From: an uncultured Eubacteriales bacterium
Lineage (GTDB): Bacteria; Bacillota; Clostridia; Oscillospirales; Oscillospiraceae
Assembly: GCA_958402445.1 (NCBI GenBank)
Contig: CATXTO010000009.1
Location: 6,773 to 70,772, forward strand
Length of the DNA stretch: 64,000 bases
Reading direction: 5' to 3'
How positions within the stretch are numbered: position 1 is the stretch's first letter; each line of letters begins with the position of its first letter. The position numbers were made by a program, and so were the translations under genes. Under the pieces are notes generated by a model. The model was not told where the DNA came from. It saw only the letters and a program-made list of their open reading frames with translations, and searched no databases. Of the stretch, positions 8,322-17,036 are shown one piece after another.

Positions 8322-8687
8322 GGATAATCCCTTCCTTTGCAGGGGTAACAGGCGCAAAGGCAATGGGAGGCAAGCGGAACGCAGGAGGAATAGCCTGTGT
8401 TTTACTGGCTCCAGAATTGGGTCCTTACTCTACTGGCAAGCAATGCAAACATGTATATGTTTGCTGTTTTTGCGGATTTTCCCGCAGGGAAAACCCGTAA
8501 AACACTTGCTTCCACCCCACGAAATTTTTAATTTCGTGGGGGCCCGGTTGTTAGTGGATAGCCCCTACCATGATCGCCCCCCTTGGCCCACCCCACAAAG
8601 CAGGTTTTGTGGCTGCCCCGGAGGGCGGCTGCGCGTCCTGCGGACGCTGAAAATACGGTGGAGGGTAAGGAAGGCAAAGCGCGCAAA
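8322..8687. other. Gene-free stretch with hairpins
   Basis: No convincing gene was found between the two-component operon and the fumarase terminator. The stretch holds a 20-nt palindrome GCAAACATGTATATGTTTGC (8446-8465) and a perfect 12-bp stem with 3-nt loop at 8515-8541 (arm CCCCACGAAATT). Neither carries a T-tract. Open frames here on the plus strand are interrupted or run antisense into fumarase. Confidence 0.5.
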
Positions 8688-8723
8688 AAGCACCATGCGG
8701 TGCAGGCGCGTCACATGGTGCTT
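8688..8723 (-). terminator. Bidirectional terminator after fumarase genes
   Basis: AAGCACCATG (8688-8697) pairs with CATGGTGCTT (8714-8723). T-tracts follow on both strands (complement of 8685-8689, and TTTT after 8721). It lies about 135 nt beyond the fumarase beta stop and probably ends that operon. Confidence 0.7.
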
Positions 8724-8856
8724 TTCGTTTTCCCGTTTACTTGGCATAAGTCAGTATCTCGGTGATACTTCTTTATGGCTCCCTGCCATTCCCGCTTTCC
8801 CGCTTTTTATCGTGCAGCAGTTTTCGGCGCCGGCGTATGCTTCGGGCTTTCTCTTC

Positions 8857-9423
8857 CTACTTCTGCGACTCTTGAGAGGCCAAGTACGCCGCACGGCCGG
8901 TTTGATACAGATTCTGACCCAAGCTGTCGATGGCCACCAGAACCGGGAAATCTACCACCTCCAGCCGACGAACCGCCTCAGCCCCCAGGTCCTCATAGGC
9001 CACAATTTCCGCCTTCTTCACGCACCGGGCCAACAGCGCCCCGGCGCCGCCAATAGCCGCAAAATACACCGCGCCAAATTTCTGCATGGCCGCAATCACC
9101 GCCGGGTCCCGCTTCCCCTTGCCGATCATCCCCGTGGAACCGGCCGCGATCATGGCGGGCGCATAGGCATCCATCCGGTAGCTGGTGGTTGGGCCGCAGG
9201 CGCCCACCGCCATGCCATGCTGCCCAGGCGTGGGGCCGGCATAGTAAATTACCGCTCCGGCAATGTCAAAGGGCAACGGGTTCCCCGCAGCCAGCAGCTC
9301 CGTCAGGCGCTTGTGGGCGGCGTCCCGGGCGGTGTAAATCGTTCCTGTAAACAAAACGCTGTCGCCGCAGCGCAGGGCACGGGCCTGCTCCCGAGTCATG
9401 GGGGCGGTCAATTGATACTCCAT
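8857..9423 (-). CDS. fumB: Class I fumarate hydratase, beta subunit
   Basis: The 188-residue protein matches the C-terminal half of class I [4Fe-4S] fumarases and L-tartrate dehydratases. The conserved GDSVLFTGTIYTARDAAHKR and GPTPGQ...GACGPTTSYRMD segments are visible, with IGKGKR and the GGAGAL turn. With the alpha subunit it interconverts fumarate and malate in the cytoplasm. It starts 1 nt after the alpha subunit stop, so the two are co-translated. Tartrate dehydratase is the main alternative, because the two enzymes cannot be separated by motif alone. Confidence 0.9.
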   Translation of the reverse strand: MEYQLTAPMTREQARALRCGDSVLFTGTIYTARDAAHKRLTELLAAGNPLPFDIAGAVIYYAGPTPGQHGMAVGACGPTTSYRMDAYAPAMIAAGSTGMIGKGKRDPAVIAAMQKFGAVYFAAIGGAGALLARCVKKAEIVAYEDLGAEAVRRLEVVDFPVLVAIDSLGQNLYQTGRAAYLASQESQK

Positions 9424-9424
9424 C

Positions 9425-10264
9425 TCACAGCACCTCCGATTCGTGGCGGGTCACGTGGCAGTTGATGTTAACCGCCACCGGCAGACTGGCCATGTGCACA
9501 GGCGAGGCCTCGATGTGGACTGCCAGCGCCGTGGTCCTACCGCCGAAGCCCTGGGGACCAATGCCAAGGGCATTGATGCGCCCCAGCAGCTCCCTCTCCA
9601 TTTCCGCATAAAACGGGTCAGGATTCGGCGTTCCAGCCTGGCGCAGCAGGGCCTTTTTGGCCAGCAGCGCCGCCCGGTCGAAGCAGCCGCCCAGACCTAC
9701 GCCCACTACGATGGGCGGGCAGGGATTGGGCCCCGCCTCCTCCACGGTTTTCACTACGAAATCCTTCACGCCCTGGGCCCCGTCCGAGGGCCGGAGCATG
9801 GCGATGCGGCTCATATTTTCACTGCCGGCCCCCTTGGGCGCCACGGTCACCTTGACCTGATCCCCGGGCACCAGCTCTATGTACACAATGGCCGGCGTGT
9901 TGTCCTTGGTGTTGACCCGCCGCAGGGGATCGCTGACCATAGAGCACCGCAGGCCCCCTTCCAGATAGCCCTGCCGAACGCCGGCATCCACCGCCGCCTG
10001 CAGGTCGCCATCAATATGGACCTCCTGACCGATCTCCAAAAACACGCAGGCCGCCCCCGTGTCCTGACAGATGGGCAGGGCGTTCTCCTCCGCAATTTTG
10101 TAATTTTCCACAATTCTGTCCAGAATTTCACGCGCCGGGGTCCAGGGCTCTTGCTCCCGACCGGCGGCGATACAGGCTCTGACATCAGCCGGTAAATTCC
10201 GGTTGGCGCTGATACACAATTGGGCCACAGCCCGGGTAATGGCATTCGCTTTGATTTCACGCAT
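9425..10264 (-). CDS. fumA: Class I fumarate hydratase, alpha subunit
   Basis: The 279-residue product carries the iron-sulfur half of the enzyme. ICQDTGAACVFLEIG contains the first cluster Cys, GVGLGGCFD the second, and NINCHVTRH the third near the C-terminus. The oxygen-labile [4Fe-4S] cluster activates fumarate for hydration. The two-subunit form is typical of anaerobes. Start, length and the gene pair all agree with the family; a tartrate dehydratase role remains possible. Confidence 0.92.
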   Translation of the reverse strand: MREIKANAITRAVAQLCISANRNLPADVRACIAAGREQEPWTPAREILDRIVENYKIAEENALPICQDTGAACVFLEIGQEVHIDGDLQAAVDAGVRQGYLEGGLRCSMVSDPLRRVNTKDNTPAIVYIELVPGDQVKVTVAPKGAGSENMSRIAMLRPSDGAQGVKDFVVKTVEEAGPNPCPPIVVGVGLGGCFDRAALLAKKALLRQAGTPNPDPFYAEMERELLGRINALGIGPQGFGGRTTALAVHIEASPVHMASLPVAVNINCHVTRHESEVL

Positions 10265-10329
10265 GGTATGTCCCTTTCTTTCTGCAAGAGTTTTGAGCGC
10301 TGCAGTCTGCGCCGCTCGTTCACAGCTCT

Positions 10330-10358
10330 ATTTTACACGATGGAGCGCCGAGTTGCAA
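10330..10358 (-). promoter_or_regulatory. Promoter of the fumarase operon
   Basis: TTGCAA (10358-10353), a 17-bp spacer and TAAAAT (10335-10330) lie about 65 nt before the alpha subunit start and downstream of the aminotransferase stop. Fumarase is therefore probably transcribed separately. Confidence 0.6.
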
Positions 10359-10386
10359 CGCCCGGTCCCCCTTGTTCTCCCAGGCG

Positions 10387-11553
10387 TCACAGCCGCCGGT
10401 ATGCCGCGGCGATCTGGTCCAAGGCCCGGTTCAGTGTGCCCCGGGTGCAGGCCAAATTCATCCGCACAAAGCCCTCTCCTTCCGGCCCAAACCAATCGCC
10501 GTCGTTCAGCGCCACGCCTGCCTCCCAGGTGAAAAAGGCATGGAGCTTTGCCTGGTCCATGCCCAAATCCCGGCAATCCAGCCACATCAGGTAGGTGCCC
10601 TCGGGTTCGATCAGCCGAATCCTAGGCATCTCCGCCGCCAGCCGCTTGCGCAGGCAGTCGACGTTTCCGCCAAGATGCTGCAAAAGCTGGTCCAGATACT
10701 CGTCGCCGTGCTGGTAGGCTGCTATGTAGGCGTAGACGCCCAGCATATTCAGGTTATCCGCATGGTTTAAGGCCAGCGCCTTTTGAAACGGTTCGGCCAA
10801 GTCCGGATTGGAGGACAGAACGGCGGCGGCTTTCATCGCGGCCAGATTAAACGTCTTACTGGGGGCAATGGCAGTCAGGCAGCACTGCGCCAGATGTGGC
10901 GTCAGAGACAGGATTGGAATGTGGCTTTGACCTGGGTATCGGAAATCCGCATGGATTTCGTCGCTGAACAACACCACGCCGTTCCGAGTGCAGATCTCCG
11001 CCACCTGCTCCAGCTCTTCCCGGGTGAAAACCCGTCCCACTGGATTGTGGGGGTTACACAGAAACATCAGCTTGGCGTCCGGGTCCGCTGCCCGACGCTC
11101 CAGGTCCGCAAAGTCCATGGTATACCTGCCGCACTCCAGGCGCAGCGCGTTATTGGACACCACCCTGCCCTGCTGCTCTATGGCGCCTGTGAAAGGGCCG
11201 TAAACCGGCCGCTGGAGAATCACCTTCTGGCCCGGCTTGGTAAAGGCCGCCACAGCCGTATACAGGGCGGGAACCACGCTGGTGATGGGGATGACCGCGG
11301 CGTCGCCCAGATCCCATCCGTGGCGCACCCTCTGCCACCGGGCGGTGGCCTCCCGGAAGGCCGGCGGCGTAGCCGTATAGGCAAAGACGCCGAAATCCAC
11401 CTTTTCTCGCAGGGCCGCAATCACAGGCTCCGGGCAGCGGAAGTCCATATCCGCCACCCACATGGGAATGGCTGCGGGATTGTCCGGAATGTGATCCCAT
11501 TTTACGCTGTCGGTATGCCGTCTATCCAGATACGTGTTAAAATCGTAATGCAA
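10387..11553 (-). CDS. MalY/PatB-family PLP-dependent aminotransferase / C-S lyase
   Basis: The product is about 388 residues of fold-type I PLP enzyme. The motifs MWVADMDF, NPHNPVGRVF, SDEIHADF and the PLP-lysine segment APSKTFNLA are visible and typical of MalY/PatB cystathionine beta-lyase-like enzymes. These cleave C-S bonds of cystathionine or cysteine conjugates or act as aminotransferases. TTG at 11553 is preferred as start (GAGGAG 7 nt upstream, and the protein begins HYDFNTYLDRR as family members do). An ATG 18 codons upstream would overlap the promoter. The exact substrate is not determined. Confidence 0.88.
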   Translation of the reverse strand: MHYDFNTYLDRRHTDSVKWDHIPDNPAAIPMWVADMDFRCPEPVIAALREKVDFGVFAYTATPPAFREATARWQRVRHGWDLGDAAVIPITSVVPALYTAVAAFTKPGQKVILQRPVYGPFTGAIEQQGRVVSNNALRLECGRYTMDFADLERRAADPDAKLMFLCNPHNPVGRVFTREELEQVAEICTRNGVVLFSDEIHADFRYPGQSHIPILSLTPHLAQCCLTAIAPSKTFNLAAMKAAAVLSSNPDLAEPFQKALALNHADNLNMLGVYAYIAAYQHGDEYLDQLLQHLGGNVDCLRKRLAAEMPRIRLIEPEGTYLMWLDCRDLGMDQAKLHAFFTWEAGVALNDGDWFGPEGEGFVRMNLACTRGTLNRALDQIAAAYRRL

Positions 11554-11595
11554 GCTGCATCTCCTCTCCGGCCCAGGCCGTCGTATTTCCCCACT

Positions 11596-11624
11596 ATCAT
11601 ACTCCAAAAGGTTCTATTTTTCAA
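11596..11624 (-). promoter_or_regulatory. Promoter of the aminotransferase gene
   Basis: TTGAAA (11624-11619) and TATGAT (11601-11596) are separated by 17 bp, about 45 nt upstream of the TTG start. This supports the TTG rather than the more upstream ATG, which would leave almost no leader. Confidence 0.6.
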
Positions 11625-11670
11625 CTAAAAGTAAAAAACGGAACTAGCTTTGGTCTCTGCCGTGTCCAAC

Positions 11671-11700
11671 TTGACTTTCCGGCTCTTTTTCGGGTATAGT
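11671..11700 (+). promoter_or_regulatory. Promoter of the DNA glycosylase gene
   Basis: TTGACT (11671-11676), an 18-bp spacer and TATAGT (11695-11700) lie 35 bp upstream of the glycosylase ATG, facing away from the aminotransferase promoter. Confidence 0.6.
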
Positions 11701-11735
11701 AATCCTAACAATAGCACAGCGGCAAGGAGACAGCC

Positions 11736-12308
11736 ATGGGTAAGCTGAAGCGAGAATTTTATAGCAGAGACACGCTGACTGTAGCCAGGGAACTGCTGGG
11801 CAAGGTGCTGGTGCGCCGATTGCCGGACGCGGTCCTGGCCGGCCGTGTTGTAGAGACAGAGGCCTATCGCGGGGCGAAAGACGCGGCGGCCCACTCCTAT
11901 CAAAACCGCCGCACCAGCCGAACAGAGGTCATGTTCGGCCCAGGCGGCTTTGCCTATGTCTTCCTTGTCTACGGCATGCACTTTTGCATGAACGTGGTCA
12001 CGGCCCAAGCCGGCGAGCCGGAGGCGGTGCTGCTGCGAGCGGTTGCTCCGGCGGAACGATATGGAACGTTGCTTCAGGCTGGCAACGGCCCGGGCAAGCT
12101 CTGCCGGGCCCTGTCCATTGACCGAAGCTGCTATGGTCTGGACCTATGCGGAGACGAGCTCTATCTGCTGGACGACGACTTCCCCGAATTCTCTATAGGC
12201 TGTACCCGGCGCATCAACATCGATTACGCCGGCGCAGCCCGAGAGTACCCCTGGCGCTTCTTCATCAAGGAGAATCCTCATGTCTCCGGCGGAAAGCAAT
12301 TTCGCTGA
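11736..12308 (+). CDS. 3-methyladenine DNA glycosylase (AAG/MPG family)
   Basis: The 190-residue enzyme belongs to the AAG/MPG family of monofunctional DNA glycosylases, which remove alkylated and deaminated purines such as 3-methyladenine and hypoxanthine. Visible motifs are LLGKVLVRR, the VVETEAY segment with the catalytic Glu, MFGPGGFAYVFLVYGMHFCMNVV and GNGPGKLCRAL. ATG at 11736 follows AAGGAG. It converges with the manganese catalase gene with a 90-bp gap. Its length is normal for bacterial members. Confidence 0.92.
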   Translation: MGKLKREFYSRDTLTVARELLGKVLVRRLPDAVLAGRVVETEAYRGAKDAAAHSYQNRRTSRTEVMFGPGGFAYVFLVYGMHFCMNVVTAQAGEPEAVLLRAVAPAERYGTLLQAGNGPGKLCRALSIDRSCYGLDLCGDELYLLDDDFPEFSIGCTRRINIDYAGAAREYPWRFFIKENPHVSGGKQFR

Positions 12309-12398
12309 AGATGTCGGCGCTGGGTTCACCAACGGAAATGCCCCGGCCCTCTCGCTTTCGCGCAGGGGGGCGGGGCGTTGTTTGGGGCAGAGAAAAGG

Positions 12399-13067
12399 TC
12401 AGCTCCGGAATTCCGGCTTGTGGGCGTTTCTGGCTGAAAACGGATTGGAGGAGCCGCCCGTGGACAGGTCAAAGTAAATGCGGCTGTTTTCCGTGGTTCC
12501 AAAGTCCTTCTGGGAGCCGCTGTCCTGAATCTTGTTGAAGGCCTCCCGGAACAGCATGTTATGAGCCTCCTCCCGGTTCAGTAGGAAGTCGATGGTCTCC
12601 CGGACACCCTTGTCGTCGATTTGGCGATACAGGTACTGATATACCACCTTGGCCCGCTGCTCCGAGGCGATATCGGAAAGAATGTCCGCTGCCGCGTCTC
12701 CGGTCTCGTTGACATAGGCCGCCGTCCACAGATAGCCGGAGGCATTGGTCAGCATGGGCGTTAGGCCGGAGAGCACGTGGGGCTCTACTGAGCCGACCTT
12801 GGCGTCCTGCGCCTTCAGCTCATCGCCATTGAGCTTGTTGACCAGGGCGGAAATCATCTCCAGGTGGCACAGCTCCTCCGTAGCGATATCTAAAAACAGA
12901 TCCTTGAGCTCCGGGTCCTTGAACCGCATACTCTGAGACAGGTACTGCATGGCTGCTTTCAACTCTCCCTGGGGGCCGCCGACCTGCTCCTGCAGGATGG
13001 CAGCATATACGGGATTGGGGCGGTCCACCCGCACGGGATTCAGATATTGTTTTTCATGTTTAAACAC
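12399..13067 (-). CDS. Manganese-containing catalase (short CotJC-like form)
   Basis: The 222-residue product is a ferritin-fold dimanganese catalase that disproportionates hydrogen peroxide. Metal-ligand helices are visible at GELKAAMQYLSQSM, IATEELCHLEM, SEQRAKVVYQYLY and NREEAHNMLFREA. GTG at 13067 is chosen because AAGGAG lies 8 nt before it; another GTG three codons earlier overlaps the ribosome site. Anaerobic clostridia use such enzymes against oxygen stress or in spore coats (CotJC), and the sequence does not say which. CTAGG repeats just upstream may control it. Confidence 0.9.
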   Translation of the reverse strand: MFKHEKQYLNPVRVDRPNPVYAAILQEQVGGPQGELKAAMQYLSQSMRFKDPELKDLFLDIATEELCHLEMISALVNKLNGDELKAQDAKVGSVEPHVLSGLTPMLTNASGYLWTAAYVNETGDAAADILSDIASEQRAKVVYQYLYRQIDDKGVRETIDFLLNREEAHNMLFREAFNKIQDSGSQKDFGTTENSRIYFDLSTGGSSNPFSARNAHKPEFRS

Positions 13068-13084
13068 AAACACCACTCCTTTTT

Positions 13085-13110
13085 CTAGGTTAGTCCTAGT
13101 TTTACCCTAG
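13085..13110. promoter_or_regulatory. CTAGG half-site cluster upstream of manganese catalase
   Basis: CTAGG at 13085-13089 and CCTAG at 13095-13099 form a palindrome, and a further CCTAG lies at 13106-13110. Spacing of 10-11 bp places all three on one face of the helix. The cluster begins about 18 nt ahead of the catalase start, where a repressor would act. The regulator is unknown. Confidence 0.4.
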
Positions 13111-13292
13111 TAAGGAGAAATATACCAGCTGCAAAGGATTTCCTCCTTTGCTTTGAAAAGAAGCCCCTGACCAAAGAGCCTGAAAGTGCAAAACAAAAAG
13201 GGAGCCGTTGGGGCACACTCCGCAAGAAAGGTGCCCCAAGGCTTTGTATTTTATTAAACAAAAGTTGTTGTTTGAAACGGCATAGCTTATGG

Positions 13293-14968
13293 CTATGCCG
13301 TTTTCTCTGTTTGTCTGGATTTTCTGTTTTGCAAATGCTCCTGAAAGAGTTCTTCCATTTCTTCTGGAGTTGGCTCTCTGACAATCCCGATACCATTGTA
13401 GTAAATGTCTAAGGTCTGAATACGCTTACCGTCTATTCGTTCGGGTTTGGAAACGAATATCTTCTCGATAAACTCATGTACCATTTCGGGCGTTACTTCC
13501 GCAAGCAGTGTAATACGCTTAACCTTTTGAATAAACCGTTCCAGATTTTCGTTTTTATCTGTCCCGCTTGTAAGATAGCTTTGCGTTTCGGGAATATCAG
13601 CCTCTAACTGCTTCTGTTCTGTTTCAAAAGCCATAGACATTGTGGCAAAACGTTCATCCGAGATTTTTCCGATAGCGTTATCTTCGTAAATCCTTTGTAT
13701 CAGGCTATCAATCTCCGTAACACGTTTTTTCATGCCCTCAAGCTCTCTGTGTTTTTTAGCAAGCTCTTTTTTCTTTTCCTCGCCAAACGCACTCATCTGC
13801 CTATGTGCAAAATCCTTTTCATAGCTTTGCACATACCACAGTACACGCTGCATACTCTCCAGTACAACCTCTGCTACAACCTTTTCACGGATATAGTGAG
13901 CAGAGCAAACATCGGAGTTTTTACGATAAGATGGGCAAAAGAAATATGCCTGTTCCCGTTTGTAGTTGTTTGTGACACTGTAATACAGTTTTTCTTTACA
14001 GTCGGCACAATAGAGGAGTCCTGAAAACATACTGAAAATTCCACTTTTGGTCGGTCTACGGCGGTGTGTGCGCAATTCCTAAACAAGGTCAAAATTTTCT
14101 GCGTCAATGATGGCAGGGTGCGTGTCTTTAAATATCTGCCATTCCTCCTGCGGACGCTCCACCATTTTCTTATTCTTAAATGATTTGGTTGAACTGCGAA
14201 AATTGACGGTGTCTCCAATGTACTCCTGCTTTGACAAAATTCCTGCTACGGTATCGGAGCACCAGTTAAATGGTTTGGCAGGTGGATTACTACAGCTTCC
14301 CCCAATGCTGTTCCAGTATTCCGTTGGGATCGTGACGTTATCCGCTTTTAGGCGTTTGGCTATCTGCGTCGGACCAAGCCCTGATATACACATATTAAAA
14401 ATCTGACGCACAATTTTTGCCGCAGGCTCATCAATGACCCATTCCTTTGGATTATCTGTACTTTTCATGTATCCAAAGGGCGGATTGGTCGTGAGAGGTA
14501 CACCTGACATCCCTTTGTTTTTGAATACATTCCGTACCTTTTGACTGGTATTTTAGCATGCCATTCGTTGAACAAATCCTGCATGGGGACAAGGTCGCTT
14601 AACCCTTTATCCGTGTCAATGTTATCCATAATGGCAATATACCGTACTCCTAAACGGTCAAAATCTTCTTCTAATAGCTGACCGACAACAAGACAGTTTC
14701 TGCCAAGCCGGGAATGGTCTCTTACGATAAGGGCACTGATTTTTCCCTGTTCTGCCAAATCTATAAGTTCCATAAAGGCAGGTCTTGTAAACGTTACCCC
14801 CGAATAACCATCGTCAATAAACACTTTGGTATTCCTAAATCCGTTTTCCTTTGCAAACTTTTCAAGGATAGCTTGCTGATTTTTGATACTGCCCGATAGT
14901 CCGTTCTGTTCATCATCTCGTGACAGTCGGCAATAAAGAGCAGTGGTTTTATCTGACTGAACGCTCAT
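13293..14968 (-). pseudogene. Large serine recombinase, inactivated (TnpX/TndX type)
   Basis: Three open segments together match one large serine recombinase of about 560 residues. The N-terminal catalytic domain starts at 14968 (TTALYCRLSRDDE with the nucleophile Ser, then IVRDHSRLGRN). The recombinase domain follows (LTTNPPFGYMKS), then a zinc-ribbon and coiled-coil C-terminus (GLLYCADCKEKLYY). One T is missing near 14551-14554 (plus strand), which shifts the frame after LFNEWHAK. A TAG at 14079-14081 stands where related proteins read Gln (FDLV-stop-ELRTHRRRPTKSG). A TAG stop inside a hairpin ends it at 13293. Two independent lesions make a sequencing error unlikely for both. Confidence 0.88.
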
Positions 14969-15048
14969 AAAGCTCCTTTCCGCAGCCAGATATGATATGA
15001 ATTGCAGGTGTATTTATTATATCACATTCGCCGCATTTCTTCAATGCT

Positions 15049-15315
15049 TTAGAGTGGTGATATTTGAGGAACTAAAAGTATCCGTTCTGCCTTTTCCTGC
15101 AAGCTCTCGGAAGCCGTATTGTTAACATGAATGTTGGCATGGTATATCGTACCGTCAATCTCTTTTGTGAAGTTGATGGAGTGGGGGTGTGCCGCTCTGC
15201 GAAACCAATCAAGCCGTTCTTCTTTTTTCATAGCTACAAGCATATCGGTAATATTTTCAATAACTTTTCGAATGGAAATGTCCTCTTCAATCTCATTGAT
15301 CGCTTCTTTATCCAT
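15049..15315 (-). CDS. TnpW-like transposon protein
   Basis: The 88-residue product ends in the segment FTKEIDGTIYHANIHVNNTASESLQEKAERI (written here in two parts: FTKEIDGTIYHANIHV and NNTASESLQEKAERI), which resembles the TnpW family found in clostridial integrative elements. The biochemical role is unknown. A good GGAGG lies 9 nt before ATG. It is located between the recombinase and the sigma-like gene, the usual position. Confidence 0.7.
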   Translation of the reverse strand: MDKEAINEIEEDISIRKVIENITDMLVAMKKEERLDWFRRAAHPHSINFTKEIDGTIYHANIHVNNTASESLQEKAERILLVPQISPL

Positions 15316-15401
15316 GCTTTAAATCCTCCTGCTATATACTGAGTGAGAGGCTTTTGCCTCTCACTCAGTAGCCGATGGGAATGTCCAATTTTCCCCTCTG
15401 G

Positions 15402-15827
15402 TTAAAGAACTTTTTTAATTTTTTCTTTGAGTCTGTCCAATCGTCTATAAATTGCTCCTGTTGCTAAGCCTACAATTGTGGCAATCTCTTTTGTGGAATA
15501 GCCTTGCGTTTTAAGCAGGACAATATGCAAGGTGAGCTTGTCCACTATAAGCAAAGCTTGATAAAGCCTTGCGTTTTTGATTTCATCAAACAAATTGTCA
15601 ACGGAGTGTATCTCGGTCTGTGACTCTGCAGCTGCCACCCTATCAGGGTATTCGCCCACATCATTCAAGCGGCGGTAAAACCGCCTGTTTGAATTAAACT
15701 CTGCTCGGCCATAAGTGCGGATTTCCTCAATAATTTCTTCATCCATGCCGTATTTTCTCAATATTTTGTCCTCAGTTCCTTTCCAAAGCCGCCATTTTCG
15801 TTCTTCTCTGCCATGGTTATATGCCAT
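15402..15827 (-). CDS. Sigma-70 region 4-like transposon protein
   Basis: The 141-residue protein starts MAYNHGREERKWRLWK and ends in a sigma region 4-type HTH (GYSTKEIATIVGLATGAIYRRLDRLKEKI). Closely similar proteins occur in Tn1549/Tn916-type conjugative elements and are thought to regulate element genes. There is no region 2, so it is not a full sigma factor. GGAGG lies 9 nt before ATG at 15827. Confidence 0.75.
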   Translation of the reverse strand: MAYNHGREERKWRLWKGTEDKILRKYGMDEEIIEEIRTYGRAEFNSNRRFYRRLNDVGEYPDRVAAAESQTEIHSVDNLFDEIKNARLYQALLIVDKLTLHIVLLKTQGYSTKEIATIVGLATGAIYRRLDRLKEKIKKVL

Positions 15828-15931
15828 TTTCGTTTTCCTCCAATCTGAATTTGAAAAATGCGAAATTCAAATTGGAGTGGCGGTAAACGGCAACGGGGCA
15901 GCGACTTGTTTGCCGCACACTTAAAAATGGG

Positions 15932-15966
15932 CATAAAAAATCCCGACTGGATAAAATCCAATCGGG
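15932..15966 (-). terminator. Intrinsic terminator upstream of the sigma-like gene
   Basis: An 11-bp stem (15942-15952 with 15956-15966, loop 3 nt) is followed on the minus strand by a run of T (complement of 15935-15940). It separates the tetR/membrane/KTR unit from the sigma-like gene. The remaining bases from 15967 to 16194 show no gene. Confidence 0.75.
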
Positions 15967-16194
15967 CATAAGTATACTGATATCTTATTATGAGAGTTGA
16001 CAGTTCATGTTGCGGGGCAAGAGATTCCCGTAAGGGAGTTATCCAACTTTTTTGGTAGACTGATGATTACGCTTTGAGTGCTACATAACACGGCGGCCTC
16101 CTCCTACTTGCCACCGTATGTGCTAAACTGGGCGCAGTTAATAACACCCACCGTATCCTTACTTTTCAAAAGGTGGCGGCTTTATTACTTTGAA

Positions 16195-16238
16195 ATAAAA
16201 AAGCCGATAACCGTGATTTCACTCACAAATTATCGGCT
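16195..16238 (-). terminator. Terminator overlapping the end of the KTR gene
   Basis: AGCCGATAA (16202-16210) pairs with TTATCGGCT (16230-16238), followed on the minus strand by TTTTTAT. The 3' arm covers the stop codon of the KTR protein gene. Confidence 0.75.
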
Positions 16239-16418
16239 CGGCGTCTCAGCGTCTGGCTCTTTGATAACGGTTATATTTAATTGTTGCACATTGATTAGGC
16301 TTTCCTGTTTGCACTTTGGGCCGTAGAGAGGAAAATTTATAAGCTCTGTATCTTCCCGTATTTTGTCATGAGTTTTACCACCGCAAACAGGACAACGTAT
16401 CCATTCTGTTTTATTCAT
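16230..16418 (-). CDS. Cysteine-rich KTR-domain protein
   Basis: The 62-residue protein has CPVCGGKTHDKIREDTELIN then CKQES and LINVQQLNITVIKEPDAETPSR. This is the Cys-rich KTR family that recurs in clostridial conjugative elements and near resistance genes. Two CxxC-type pairs suggest zinc binding, but here the second pair reads GPKC rather than CPKC, so one Cys is lost. Function is unknown. It follows the membrane protein gene by 9 nt. Confidence 0.8.
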   Translation of the reverse strand: MNKTEWIRCPVCGGKTHDKIREDTELINFPLYGPKCKQESLINVQQLNITVIKEPDAETPSR

Positions 16419-16427
16419 AACGCCACC

Positions 16428-17036
16428 TTACCTCTCGGCTTTTGAAAAGTGCAAAAAAGACAATATGCTGACGGGAATAAAATATATGCACCAAAACTCC
16501 AAAACGGCTGTACCTATCCACTCTGCTCCTGTCATATCGGGTGTGAACAAACCGAGCATAGGAAGCATAAAGCAGGTAATAAAAAACACACCATGTATTA
16601 ACAATAAGGCCTTTAGCCACTTGTCAGCTTTGGATTTTATGCAAACAGTTAATCCCGCAAAGAAAGTAGATAATGCCATTAACGCATACCCTAACATATC
16701 GTAGTTGAAAAACAAACCAAACTGCTGAAAATCAATAAGCGAAGATGCGTGGCGCGACAGAGCACCACCGGTAACCGTTGTTAGCTGTGCATAGTAGACC
16801 AAAGAAATGATTGTGGCGTACATAATCGAAAAAGCTAATGCTATAACCCCTGCGAGCTTTGCGTTTTCTTTCGCATAGAAATAATATGCCGCCATCATCG
16901 GAACAAAGCTAAACGCAATGAAGATGGAGAAAAAATAACTTGTGAAATTGCTGCCTAAAAGCATCGATACTGCGAAACCAACCACTGAAAACAGGTTAAT
17001 GGCAGAACTGAATATTCCTATTTTTCTTTTCATCAT
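16428..17036 (-). CDS. Six-TM membrane protein in a TetR-controlled cargo pair
   Basis: The 202-residue product has about six hydrophobic segments (for example LFSVVGFAVSMLLG, VIALAFSIMYATIISLVYYA, ALMALSTFFAGLTV and LEFWCIYFIPVSILSFL) and short loops. No transporter signature or catalytic motif was recognised. It overlaps the tetR stop as ATGA, so it is very probably the gene that the regulator controls. By inference it may handle a toxic or signalling molecule; no substrate can be named. Confidence 0.75.
   Translation of the reverse strand: MMKRKIGIFSSAINLFSVVGFAVSMLLGSNFTSYFFSIFIAFSFVPMMAAYYFYAKENAKLAGVIALAFSIMYATIISLVYYAQLTTVTGGALSRHASSLIDFQQFGLFFNYDMLGYALMALSTFFAGLTVCIKSKADKWLKALLLIHGVFFITCFMLPMLGLFTPDMTGAEWIGTAVLEFWCIYFIPVSILSFLHFSKAER

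Noticed and set aside
8017..9465. Long plus-strand open frame opposite the regulator and fumarase genes
   Set aside because: It overlaps three well-supported minus genes and shows no protein family; GC-rich codon use explains it.
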